Shown: positions 15,547-24,104 of the stretch, one piece after another
Numbering within the stretch: position 1 is the stretch's first letter
Layout of the letters: each line of letters opens with the position of its first letter
Origin: Deltaproteobacteria bacterium
GTDB lineage: Bacteria; Myxococcota_A; UBA9160; SZUA-336
Direction: 5' to 3'
Assembly: GCA_004356455.1 (NCBI GenBank)
Contig: SMWZ01000031.1
Coordinates: 1 to 32,948, forward strand
Length of the DNA: 32,948 nt
Position numbers and translations under genes: made by a program
The notes under the pieces: model-generated
What the model saw: only the letters and a program-made list of their open reading frames with translations
Database searches by the model: none
What the model was told of the DNA's origin: nothing

Positions 15547-17215
15547 GGAATCCTCCGAGGACGCCGGTAAATACCCCGACAACGGCCCGCTGTCAACGGA
15601 GGGCCTTCCTGGGGTCGCCGGCTCGGCCCGGGTGGTGGGCGGGGCCACCCTCGCCAGCCGCGTGCTCGGCCTGGCGCGCGATGTCACCCTGGCCAACTCT
15701 TTTTCCGTTGCAGCCACGGACACCTTCTTCATTGCCTTCATGATTCCGAACTTGTTCCGGCGGCTGGTGGGCGAAGGCTCTCTGACCGTCTCGTTCGTGC
15801 CGATCTTCACGGGCTGGCTGCGTCGCTCGCGAGAGGAGGCGCGACAGGTGTTCAACGCCACCTGGACACTCGGCGCGTGCGTTGGCCTGGTTATCAGCGT
15901 CGGGGGCTTCTTCTTCGCGGGTCCGCTGGTGAAGCTGTTCGCACCAGGCTTCGCGCTCGAGCCGGGCAAGTTCGAGCTCTGCGTCACACTGCTGCGGCTC
16001 TGCTTCCCGTACATTCTGTTCCTGACCCTGGTGGCGGTAGCGATGGGTGCGCTCAACGCCCTCGGCCATTTCCTGGCTCCAGCGGTGGCGCCGGTGCTGC
16101 TCAACCTGTGTCTGATCGCTGCCGCCCTGGCCGCGGGCACCGTCTTCGACCCGCCGATCCTGATCCTGGGCGTTGCGGTGCTGCTCGCGGGCCTGCTCCA
16201 GTGCGCGCTCCAGGTTCCGGTACTGCGTGCGCACGGCCTGTCTCCCCGGCCCGTGCTCGCCCCCGCGCACCCGGCCATCCGCCGGCTGGGAGCCGTAATG
16301 GCTCCGGCCGTGCTCGGAGCCTCTGTCTTCCAGCTTAACATCCTGGTCTCGCGCTTCCTCTCCTCGTTCGAGGGGGACGGGGCGGTCTCCTACCTCTACT
16401 ACGCTGGACGCTTAATCGAGTTTCCACTGGGCGTCTTCGTGATGGCGATCGGGACGGCCAGCCTGCCGACCTTCTCGCGTCTGGTGAAGTCGGAGGATTA
16501 CGCGGGCCTGCGGAGGACCTTCTCCGGCGCGCTGGGGATGGCGCTGGCCCTGGCCGTGCCGTCGACCGTGGGCCTTGTGCTTCTGCGTGAGCCCATCTTC
16601 GCCACGCTCTTTGCCTGGAACCGCGATACGTTCGGCGAGGCCGCGATCGCGGGCTGCGCCGGGGCCTTGCTCTACTACGCGCTGGGCCTCGTACCCATCA
16701 CGATCTCGCGCATCTACGTTAATTTGTGTATGTCGCATGAGAACACGCGCACGCCCGCCCGCGCGGCTATCGTGAGCCTGGGGGTGAACATTCTCGCCTC
16801 GCTCGCCCTGATCGGGCCGCTGCCGCAGGGGCCGCTGCCGGACGCCTTCGTCGCGCTGCAGCGGGACTGGGTCCTAGCGGACATGGGCATCGCGGGACTG
16901 GCGCTTGCGACCTCGATCGCGGCCCTGGCCAACGCGCTCTACCTGGTTGCGGCCTCACGCCGGCTCTACGGCCGGCAGCTGGGCACTGGAGAGTTCAGAC
17001 GCTGGCTGCCCCTGGCGGCCGCGGCTGTCGTATTGGCGGGCGTGCTCTGGGGCCTCGGGCAGGTGGCCGCGGTTCCAGGCGAGGCGTCGGCTGCGGGTCT
17101 GGCGCTGCTCGCGTTGCACGTCGCCGTAGGCGCCGGCGCATATCTGGCCGCGCTTCACATGCTGCGCAGCCCCGATGCGAACGCGCTCCTGTCGCTCCTA
17201 CGCCGACGCTCCTGA
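15545..17215 (+). CDS. murJ: Lipid II flippase MurJ (MviN family)
   Basis: This encodes 556 residues with about 14 hydrophobic segments. MurJ flips lipid-linked peptidoglycan precursor across the inner membrane. The family blocks S-R-V-L-G-L-A-R-D, A-T-D-T-F-F-I-A-F-M-I-P-N-L-F-R-R-L and G-E-G-S-L-T-V-S-F-V-P are near the N-terminus. The annotated ATG gives about 30 residues before the family core (V-V-G-G-A-T-L-A-S-R); GTG codons at 15632 and 15635 are alternatives but lack a ribosome-binding site. The ATG overlaps the rpsT start on the opposite strand. The order lptE-holA-rpsT-murJ recurs in Deltaproteobacteria. Confidence 0.93.
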   Translation: MESSEDAGKYPDNGPLSTEGLPGVAGSARVVGGATLASRVLGLARDVTLANSFSVAATDTFFIAFMIPNLFRRLVGEGSLTVSFVPIFTGWLRRSREEARQVFNATWTLGACVGLVISVGGFFFAGPLVKLFAPGFALEPGKFELCVTLLRLCFPYILFLTLVAVAMGALNALGHFLAPAVAPVLLNLCLIAAALAAGTVFDPPILILGVAVLLAGLLQCALQVPVLRAHGLSPRPVLAPAHPAIRRLGAVMAPAVLGASVFQLNILVSRFLSSFEGDGAVSYLYYAGRLIEFPLGVFVMAIGTASLPTFSRLVKSEDYAGLRRTFSGALGMALALAVPSTVGLVLLREPIFATLFAWNRDTFGEAAIAGCAGALLYYALGLVPITISRIYVNLCMSHENTRTPARAAIVSLGVNILASLALIGPLPQGPLPDAFVALQRDWVLADMGIAGLALATSIAALANALYLVAASRRLYGRQLGTGEFRRWLPLAAAAVVLAGVLWGLGQVAAVPGEASAAGLALLALHVAVGAGAYLAALHMLRSPDANALLSLLRRRS

Positions 17216-17273
17216 CACTCGGCAGGGCGCAGCTTCAGTGCCTCGGGGGCGCGTCCGACAAGTAAAAAGTGAT

Positions 17274-17298
17274 CCCTCTTCCGCGTCGGAGACGAGGG
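17274..17298 (+). terminator. Hairpin between murJ and the TPR gene
   Basis: CCCTC (17274-17278) pairs with GAGGG (17294-17298), and an inner TCCG/CGGA stem (17280-17283, 17287-17290) closes a 3-nt loop. It lies in the 101-nt gap downstream of murJ. No T-run follows, so it may be a weak terminator or a leader structure for the next gene, whose ATG is 18 nt away. Confidence 0.3.
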
Positions 17299-17316
17299 GC
17301 TTAACCGGGCGCGCGC

Positions 17317-19164
17317 ATGAGTTGGGTTATCCGCTTCGGACTCAGCATTCTGCTGTTGATTGGGCTCTCCAGCCCCGTGGCCGCCCGGGGTGGTCACGCC
17401 TCTCCACTGGTCATTCCGGTCGGGCCGGGTCCACGTCCCGAGCAAATCGCTCGGCTCGACACCACGCAGCGGGTAGAGCGTGCTCACGCTGAGCTGAAAG
17501 CGCGCGGCTACGACGAGTTCCCAGTCCTCGCCTGGGCGCTGCTGGAAAAGGCCCAGCAAGAGGGAGGGTCGCCGGAGCTGATCGCGCGCGCCCTCGCGCT
17601 CGCGCCGAACACACCTTCGGTGCGTTTCGAGGCTGCCTGGGCGCTCCACAGCCCGACGGAGTTCGTTCGAGCGTTGCTTGCATTCCCCGCGAGCTTGCCG
17701 GCGTTGCTCTGGCTGATCACGCTGCTGGCTGCGGCCGCCGGCGTGGGTGCTGGGGTGGCGGCCGCCGCCATCGTGCTGGTCGCCGCCGCCCGCGCACTGC
17801 CGCTGCACGCCCACCGCTTGGGTCACCTGGTCCACTCGCAGGAGCCTCCGGTCTGGCCCGGGGTTCTGCTGGCGCTCTCTCTGCTCGCGCTACTGGCGAG
17901 ACTGGGGCTTGGGCCCGTGCTGGTGCTCGCGGCCGCAGGGGCGCTCGCGACCGCGTCCATGCGTTTCAAGGCAGGCAGCTCGGGGGTGACGGCATCCCTG
18001 GTTGTGCTCGGTCTGCTGGCGGGACCGTTGATGGGCCAGTGGTCGCGGCTGGTCACCCTGACCGGTCACGAGCGCGGGCTCCTGGCTGCCTGGCGCATCG
18101 ACCGGGGTTCGCAGCCGCTGCCGGATGACCGGCAACGGCTGGAGCAGGAGTTCGCGGCCCAGCCGGAGGACCCGTTCCTGCGCCTGGCCCTGGCGACTGC
18201 GTGGCTGCGGGAGGGTGGGTTCACGCGTGCGGACCGGCTGCTGCAGGATGCCCCGCCAGACATGTCGGCCAGCCTGACGGCTCGGGCTGCGAACCTGCGG
18301 GGAATCATTCACCTCGCCCGCGGGAGGGTGGAGCCCGCGATCACCGCCTTCGAGAAGGCACGCTCGGCCGACGAGGTGGCGGGAATCCTCTACAACCTCT
18401 CCCAGGCCCACGGCCGGGGACTCAACCTCATGAGCCAGGCGAGCTATTTCAAGCTCGCCCGCCAGCTGGATGCCGACCTGATTCAGGAGCGCACCCTCGA
18501 CGACTCGTCGAGTGTCCACCGCTACCTCATCCGCTCGCCGCTCCCCTGGAGCAGCTATCTGTCTCACGGACTGCGTCAGAGTGCGGCGGCGGAGGAGGTG
18601 GCGATCGAGTCTCGCCGCTGGCTGCTGGGGGCGCGCGTGCCGGGGTGGGCCTGGCTTGCCGTACCCAGCGTGGGCCTTCTGGGCTTCCTCTTCGGCGGCG
18701 GTCATGTTCGACGCTGTACACACTGTTCGCGGCCCATCTGCCTGCACTGTTGGTCCATGGGATCCAACCGGCCCAGCTGTGGACGCTGTGCGCAACTTGC
18801 GGCCACTGGCCGCCTCAGCGATGCGGAGCAGGCAGGGCTCGAGCGAGAGCTGGCGCGCCAGCGACGGCTTGCGAGGCTGCTCGCAGCCGTCAGCTTGCTG
18901 CTTCCGGGGATCTTCCGCATCCACGACGGGCGCGTAAAGCGAGGAGCGTTCCGTGCCTTTGTGGCCGCGACTGGAGTCGCACTGCTGTTTCTGTCCGACG
19001 CCCTGCCCATCACAGTCGCGTTTGCGATCCCCGCCCCCTTCGAGGTTGGCGGGCTCGGCGTGACTGTGCTGGTGATTGCCGCGCTGATGCTGATCGCTCC
19101 GCTCTACACCAGAGGCGTGTTGGAGTGGGCGCGCGACCGTGCCGCGGAGCGCAAGCCGGCATGA
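17317..19164 (+). CDS. Membrane protein with TPR-like region and zinc ribbon
   Basis: This encodes 615 residues. A signal peptide at 1-23 (S-P-V-A-A) is followed by a short helical region. Three hydrophobic blocks lie at about 127-160, 180-213 and 223-240. A helical region at about 270-395 has TPR-like repeats (L-R-G-I-I-H-L-A-R-G-R-V-E-P-A-I-T-A-F-E). A membrane segment at about 444-461 precedes a six-cysteine cluster (467, 470, 475, 478, 488, 491; C-T-H-C, C-L-H-C, C-G-R-C). Further hydrophobic segments end the protein. I do not recognise a named function. It overlaps the next gene by ATGA, so the two are probably made together. No strong ribosome-binding site is seen. Confidence 0.7.
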   Translation: MSWVIRFGLSILLLIGLSSPVAARGGHASPLVIPVGPGPRPEQIARLDTTQRVERAHAELKARGYDEFPVLAWALLEKAQQEGGSPELIARALALAPNTPSVRFEAAWALHSPTEFVRALLAFPASLPALLWLITLLAAAAGVGAGVAAAAIVLVAAARALPLHAHRLGHLVHSQEPPVWPGVLLALSLLALLARLGLGPVLVLAAAGALATASMRFKAGSSGVTASLVVLGLLAGPLMGQWSRLVTLTGHERGLLAAWRIDRGSQPLPDDRQRLEQEFAAQPEDPFLRLALATAWLREGGFTRADRLLQDAPPDMSASLTARAANLRGIIHLARGRVEPAITAFEKARSADEVAGILYNLSQAHGRGLNLMSQASYFKLARQLDADLIQERTLDDSSSVHRYLIRSPLPWSSYLSHGLRQSAAAEEVAIESRRWLLGARVPGWAWLAVPSVGLLGFLFGGGHVRRCTHCSRPICLHCWSMGSNRPSCGRCAQLAATGRLSDAEQAGLERELARQRRLARLLAAVSLLLPGIFRIHDGRVKRGAFRAFVAATGVALLFLSDALPITVAFAIPAPFEVGGLGVTVLVIAALMLIAPLYTRGVLEWARDRAAERKPA

Positions 19165-20282
19165 GTCTGCAGGGAGTCCTCGCCGATTTCGGCGTAGCCG
19201 ACATTTTTCAGCTGATCGCTCAGCAGCGCAAGACGGGCATCCTGTCGGTCGAGGCCCGAAGTCGCAGTCTGGAGGTTCACTTCGTTGAGGGCGGCGTGCT
19301 GCGAGCGCTGCCGGCAGAGTCTCGACCCGACGAAGCGCTGGGGGCGCTCATGATCCGCACGGGGACGCTCTCCGATGTCGGGCTCGCGCAGGCCTGGAAG
19401 ACGCAGGTGAAGATGCGCGAGCCGCTGCCGAGCGTGCTCTTGGCGCTGGACCTGGTCGAGCGCGACGCGATCGGCGCGGCCAAGCGTCTGCTCACCGACG
19501 AGGCGATTTTCGAGCTCTTCCTGTGGGACGAGGGGCGCTTTTCGTTTCGCCCCTGCCGCATCGACATGGACGACATCGACGCGCCGGTCGGCGCCGAAAT
19601 GGTTCTGCTCGACGCGCTGCGCATGCGCGACGAGTGGGCGCAGATCAGGGACGAGCTCCGCGATCTGAGCGTCGTGCTCAAGCCTGCCGTGGACATCGAG
19701 GAGTTCCGGACGCGTCGGGCCAAGGTGGAGACGTCCACGGGCGTGCGGCCGCAGGAGCTTGAGCGTGTGTTCACGCTGGTGGATGGCCGGCTCTCGATTC
19801 GCCGTGTGATCGACCTCTCGCGGATGGGGACCTTCCAGGGCGGTCGGGCGGTGGTGGGGTTGCTGCGGGAGAAGCTCGTCTCCCGCTCTGCGCGGGTGTC
19901 TACCACGACTCCGGCCGCCGTGCGGGCTTCCAGAAACCGACCGGTCCTCGCCTTCCTGGTGCTGGTGATCTGTGGGCTCTGGGCCTCACTCCTGCTCCGG
20001 CTGCCCGGACCGCGCTCCGTGGGGGACTACCCCATGCCCGAGAACGCCGTCAGCGAGGTGAGGACGGCGGCCACCACCGAGCGTCTGCGCGCCGCCCTGG
20101 AGGCCCACCGCTGGGCTCAGGGTGGGTATCCCAGCAGCCTGGAGGGGCTCCGGGCCGTCCACGACACGAGCTTGGCGCCGCTTCCTGTGGACCGGTACAT
20201 TTATGCTCGTTCTGCGGAGGGGTATGTCCTGTACCGAAGGCCTTCCCTCGAAGGGAAGGAGGGACTCCGAGGTGTGCCCTAG
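19161..20282 (+). CDS. DUF4388 (PATAN-like) protein with TM and pseudopilin-like tail
   Basis: This encodes 373 residues. Residues 1-130 match the DUF4388/PATAN pattern (M-S-L-Q-G-V-L-A-D-F-G-V-A-D-I-F-Q-L-I, then K-T-G-I-L-S-V and H-F-V-E-G-G). DUF4388 proteins are often tied to two-component or gliding regulation. A second winged-helix-like block lies at about 195-240 (L-V-D-G-R-L-S-I-R-R-V-I). One membrane segment spans about 261-281. The tail, 305-360, reads R-L-R-A-A-L-E-A-H-R-W-A-Q-G-G-Y-P-S-S-L-E-type and ends Y-V-L-Y-R, like the C-terminal domain of GspG-type pseudopilins. So the regulatory domain would be cytoplasmic and the tail periplasmic. It is coupled to the upstream TPR/zinc gene and precedes phoH. 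Confidence 0.75.
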   Translation: MSLQGVLADFGVADIFQLIAQQRKTGILSVEARSRSLEVHFVEGGVLRALPAESRPDEALGALMIRTGTLSDVGLAQAWKTQVKMREPLPSVLLALDLVERDAIGAAKRLLTDEAIFELFLWDEGRFSFRPCRIDMDDIDAPVGAEMVLLDALRMRDEWAQIRDELRDLSVVLKPAVDIEEFRTRRAKVETSTGVRPQELERVFTLVDGRLSIRRVIDLSRMGTFQGGRAVVGLLREKLVSRSARVSTTTPAAVRASRNRPVLAFLVLVICGLWASLLLRLPGPRSVGDYPMPENAVSEVRTAATTERLRAALEAHRWAQGGYPSSLEGLRAVHDTSLAPLPVDRYIYARSAEGYVLYRRPSLEGKEGLRGVP

Positions 20283-20362
20283 CGCGTGCCATCCGCGCGG
20301 GCGCGTCCTGCTGCCCGTTGCTCCCGTAGGCTGGGCGCGGGCGGCGGGCTCCTGGCGATGAG

Positions 20363-21328
20363 GTGTTCTTGGCAGACAGCAGTCCGTTGATACTCGAGGA
20401 CAACGCGATCGCGCAGATCCTCTACGGGGAGAATGACCGGAACCTCCGGGCCCTGGAGGAGGAGGTCGGCGTGAAGATCCAGGCCCGCGGAAATCGTGTC
20501 TCTGTGCGCGGACCCGATCTCGAGCGCAAGCTCGCCGAGCGCGTACTGGGCGAGCTCTACCACATGGCGGCCGCCGGGCTCACGATCCATGAGGCCGAGG
20601 TCCACCAGGTCGCTCGTATGGCGCATGAGGGTGCCAGCCCCGCGGTGCAGGCCCTGCTGGAAGGGGACGTGGTGGAGGTCGGGCGCCGCAAGCGCATCAT
20701 CCCGCGCTCAGCGAACCAGCGCCTCTACATTCAGACGATCCGCTCCTCGGATCTGGTCCTGGGCATTGGGCCCGCGGGGACCGGGAAGACCTATCTCGCG
20801 ATGGCCATGGCGGTCTCGGCCCTGCTCCGGCGCGAAGTGAGCCGCATCATCCTGACCCGCCCCGCCGTCGAAGCCGGCGAGAAGCTCGGCTATCTGCCCG
20901 GCACGATCTACGAGAAGGTGGACCCCTATCTGCGCCCTCTCTACGACGCGCTGCACGACATGCTCGACCCCTCGGACATTTCGCGTCGCATCGAGCGAGG
21001 GGTGATTGAGGTGGCGCCGCTCGCGTTCATGCGGGGTCGAACCTTCAACGACGCCTTCATCATTCTTGATGAGGCGCAGAACACCACGTCCGAGCAAATG
21101 CGGATGTTCCTGACGCGCCTGGGCTTCGATTCGAAGGCGGTCGTTAATGGGGACGTCACCCAGATCGATCTACCACGCGGGACGATTTCGGGGCTGATCC
21201 AGGCGGAGCAAGTGCTTACCGGAATACCGCTCATCCGGTTTGTGCACTTCACTGAGAAGGACGTAGTCCGGCACCCGCTCGTGCAGGACGTCATTCGGGC
21301 TTACGAGCGGCACCAGAACGAGAAGTAG
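20363..21328 (+). CDS. PhoH-family P-loop ATPase
   Basis: This encodes 321 residues from GTG 20363; TTG 20369 is an alternative with GAGG a few bases upstream. An N-terminal KH-like segment (R-V-S-V-R-G at about 45-50) precedes the ATPase domain. Walker A is G-P-A-G-T-G-K-T at 136-143 and Walker B is I-I-L-D-E-A-Q-N at 233-240, as in PhoH/YbeZ. The order phoH (ybeZ)-ybeY-lnt is conserved in proteobacteria and linked to 16S rRNA maturation and ribosome quality control. Here pgpH lies between phoH and ybeY, as in many Deltaproteobacteria and Firmicutes. Confidence 0.93.
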   Translation: MFLADSSPLILEDNAIAQILYGENDRNLRALEEEVGVKIQARGNRVSVRGPDLERKLAERVLGELYHMAAAGLTIHEAEVHQVARMAHEGASPAVQALLEGDVVEVGRRKRIIPRSANQRLYIQTIRSSDLVLGIGPAGTGKTYLAMAMAVSALLRREVSRIILTRPAVEAGEKLGYLPGTIYEKVDPYLRPLYDALHDMLDPSDISRRIERGVIEVAPLAFMRGRTFNDAFIILDEAQNTTSEQMRMFLTRLGFDSKAVVNGDVTQIDLPRGTISGLIQAEQVLTGIPLIRFVHFTEKDVVRHPLVQDVIRAYERHQNEK

Positions 21329-21340
21329 GGGCCGAGACCG

Positions 21341-23767
21341 GTGGCGAAGCAAGAGACGAAGACCTTACGGGCGAGCAGCAAGCCACGAGCTCCCGAAGCG
21401 GAGCCAGAGCGGCGGCACCGTCACCGTCACGTGCTGCTAGCTGCGGTCATCACCAGCCTGGTGCTGGCCGGAGTCCTCACGATGGATTTTCTGCCGACCG
21501 GTGCGGGTGGGCTCATCCCGCGGTCCGGAGAGATCGCTGACCGTAGCTACAAGGCTCCGTCCGATATCCACATTGTCGATGAAGCGGCAACCGAGGAGCA
21601 CCGGCGCGATGCGGCCGAGCAGGCGGTGCTGGTGTACGACTTCGACGAGCGGCGTTGGACCGAGCTGCAGGAGCGCATGGTGGCTGCCTTCCGCGAAGCC
21701 CGCGCGGCTCTGCTGGAAGAGCCGAAGGAGGTGGGCGATAAGCCCGAGCCGGCGCGTATCTTCCGCGAAGCACTGGGCGAGGAGACCGAGGTCCCGGACA
21801 GCGCGATCGAGCGTCTGGTCAAGTCGAAATTCGATCCCGAGCAGGAAGCGCTGCTGCTGACTCTGATCTCCTCGATCGCTGCACGCATGGTGGTGGACGA
21901 TGCCTCCGAGTTCCAGCGCCAGGCTGAGAAGCGCGCCATCGTCGTGCGCGAGCTGGGATCGGGCATGGAGCGGGTTCTGGCCGAGAAGAGCGAGGTGCTG
22001 ACGCTGAGCGCGGCCCGGGAGCTGCTGCGAGAGGAGGCGTTGAAAGTCTTCGCAGGTCGACCGAGGGAAGAGCGACGTACGCTGCTGGCGCTCGCCGCGC
22101 TTCTGGTTCGTCCCAACCTGAGCTTCAACCTGCGCGCCTCAGACGAACGGCGCCAGGCCGCAGAGGAGGGCGTCAAGGAGGTGATGATCTCGCTGCGCAA
22201 GGGCGAGATCGTGGTGCGTGACGGTGACCCCGTGACGGAGCGGCACGTGCTGATCCTCGAGGGGATTCGCGAGCAGGTCCGCAGTACCAGCCGGGCAGAG
22301 CGTTTCCTGGGCACCGGCGGGCTGCTTTTCATCCTGCTTTTTTTGGTCTGGCGCTTCGGCGCCTCGGGCATCCAACGCTTTCCGACGGAGTCGCGCGACG
22401 CCGTCTTCCTGCTGAGCATGTTGACAACCACGGCCGTGGGAACGAGCGTCGCGCTCTTCCTCTGCGATGCCGTGGCGCAGAGTCCCGCGGTGACGCACTG
22501 GGTTGGCCCAGACCCCTCGGTGCTTTACTTCGTGATTCCCGTCGCCGCAGCCACTATGCTGGTGCGCCTGGTCCATAGCGCGGAGACGGCGCTGCTCTTC
22601 GCCATTCTGGTCTCCCTGATGGCCGGTCTCCAAATCCGCGGTGAGCTCACCTTCGCGTTCTATGTGCTCGCGGGGTCTTTGACGGCGGCGCGCAGCGCCG
22701 CGCGCGTCACCCAGCGCGGCACTCTGCTAATTGCCGGTGTGCGTGTCGGCGTCGTCAATGTGCTCGTGATCGGTGTGCTGGCGCTCCTGGGGGGCCAGCT
22801 GAACCCGGGCACGATCCTGCTCTCGATGGGCCTCGGCTTCATCTCCGGCCCCATCGCGGGCGTGCTCGTCTTGGGCCTCGCACCGTTGGTGGAGAGTCTC
22901 TTCTCCTACACCACCGACGTAAAGCTCCTCGAGCTCGCGAATCGGGAGCAGGTCCTGTTGCGTGAGCTCGAGTTTCGGGCGCCGGGCACCTACCACCACA
23001 GCATGATGGTGGGCCATCTGGCCGAGAAGGCGGCGGAGGGGATCGGCGCGAACGCGCTGCTGGCCAAGGTCGCGGGCTACTACCACGATATCGGCAAAAT
23101 GCGACGGCCGCACTTCTTCATCGAGAACGCCACCGTTCACCGTGGCGAGAACCGCCACGAGAAGCTATCGCCTTCGATGTCGGCGCGCATTATCCAGTCG
23201 CACGTGAAGGACGGGCTCGAGTACGGGGACAAGTACAAGCTGGCGCGCCCGATCATGCGCGGAATTGCCGAGCACCATGGCACGAGTATCATCCGTTTCT
23301 TCTTCGAGAAGGCCAAGGAGATGGCCGACCCGGAGAAGGGAGAGGTCGTGGCTGAATACGACTACCGCTATCCTGGGCCGAAGCCTCAGACCCGCGAGGC
23401 CGGGATCCTCATGCTGGCCGATTCGGTGGAGGCGGCGTCGCGCACGTTGGCAGACCCGGCGCGCTCCCGTGTCCAGCAGCTTGTGCAGCGCATCATCAAC
23501 AATTACTTTCGGGATGGCCAGCTCGATGAGTGCAGCCTGACCCTGCGTGATCTGCATACGATTGCGAGGAGCTTCATCGATACACTTTGCGCCATCCGGC
23601 ACGAGCGGATCGACTATCCGGAGGCGACCGGTCCAGAGGGCAAGAAGCTCGACGAGGGCGTAAATGAAGGTGTGGTTGAACGCATCGAACCCGGGCCGAA
23701 AGATCGATCGGAACGCGCTTCGGCGGAGCGCGAAGCTGATCTTAAGCGTCTTGGGCTTCCTCGATGA
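21341..23767 (+). CDS. 7TM-HD phosphohydrolase (PgpH/YqfF type)
   Basis: This encodes 808 residues from a GTG 12 nt after phoH. One membrane helix at about 31-50 is followed by a 270-residue extracytoplasmic region (7TMR-HDED type), then about seven hydrophobic helices at 325-520, then a cytoplasmic HD domain: H552/H553 region Y-H-H-S-M-M-V, His582-Asp583 in Y-Y-H-D-I-G-K-M, and H-H-G-T. PgpH in Listeria hydrolyses cyclic di-AMP; that role is known for the family and inferred here. The last 104 nt overlap the ybeY start. That C-terminal stretch is charged and not needed for the HD fold. Confidence 0.92.
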   Translation: MAKQETKTLRASSKPRAPEAEPERRHRHRHVLLAAVITSLVLAGVLTMDFLPTGAGGLIPRSGEIADRSYKAPSDIHIVDEAATEEHRRDAAEQAVLVYDFDERRWTELQERMVAAFREARAALLEEPKEVGDKPEPARIFREALGEETEVPDSAIERLVKSKFDPEQEALLLTLISSIAARMVVDDASEFQRQAEKRAIVVRELGSGMERVLAEKSEVLTLSAARELLREEALKVFAGRPREERRTLLALAALLVRPNLSFNLRASDERRQAAEEGVKEVMISLRKGEIVVRDGDPVTERHVLILEGIREQVRSTSRAERFLGTGGLLFILLFLVWRFGASGIQRFPTESRDAVFLLSMLTTTAVGTSVALFLCDAVAQSPAVTHWVGPDPSVLYFVIPVAAATMLVRLVHSAETALLFAILVSLMAGLQIRGELTFAFYVLAGSLTAARSAARVTQRGTLLIAGVRVGVVNVLVIGVLALLGGQLNPGTILLSMGLGFISGPIAGVLVLGLAPLVESLFSYTTDVKLLELANREQVLLRELEFRAPGTYHHSMMVGHLAEKAAEGIGANALLAKVAGYYHDIGKMRRPHFFIENATVHRGENRHEKLSPSMSARIIQSHVKDGLEYGDKYKLARPIMRGIAEHHGTSIIRFFFEKAKEMADPEKGEVVAEYDYRYPGPKPQTREAGILMLADSVEAASRTLADPARSRVQQLVQRIINNYFRDGQLDECSLTLRDLHTIARSFIDTLCAIRHERIDYPEATGPEGKKLDEGVNEGVVERIEPGPKDRSERASAEREADLKRLGLPR

Positions 23768-24104
23768 GGAGCTCTCGATCACCCTCACTACGGATGATCG
23801 TGTCGCCGAGCTAGCCGGCCGCTTCGGGCGCCCGCGCCGGGCGACCGACGTGCTGGCCTTCCCTCTGCTGGATGGCGCCGATGCCGCCTTCCGGGGACCC
23901 TGTCTTGGCGACGTTGTGGTCTCACTCGATAGCGCAGCCCGGCAGGCTCGTGCCCGTGGGGTTGCCCTGGGCACCGAGCTTCGGGACCTGCTGATCCACG
24001 GCATCCTGCATCTGGCAGGGATGGATCATGCGACTCCGGCGCAAGCACGCGCCATGCGGGCGCTCGAGGACCATCTGCGATGGGAATTGGTACGGGCCCG
24101 CTAG
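23664..24104 (+). CDS. ybeY: Endoribonuclease YbeY
   Basis: This encodes 146 residues. The zinc-binding signature H-G-I-L-H-L-A-G-M-D-H lies at about 112-122. The upstream block T-D-V-L-A-F-P and L-G-D-V-V-V-S are also canonical. YbeY is a metal-dependent single-strand endoribonuclease needed for 16S rRNA 3'-end maturation. The N-terminal strand M-K-V-W-L-N-A-S-N fits the family, so the 104-nt overlap with pgpH looks genuine and not a start error. GAGGG lies about 5 nt before the ATG. It overlaps lnt by 25 nt. Confidence 0.93.
   Translation: MKVWLNASNPGRKIDRNALRRSAKLILSVLGFLDEELSITLTTDDRVAELAGRFGRPRRATDVLAFPLLDGADAAFRGPCLGDVVVSLDSAARQARARGVALGTELRDLLIHGILHLAGMDHATPAQARAMRALEDHLRWELVRAR

Noticed and set aside
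18201-19160. Upstream part of a 693-codon plus-strand open frame running into the DUF4388 gene
   Set aside because: It reads the TPR/zinc gene out of frame; the true start is the ATG at 19161, which overlaps the previous stop.
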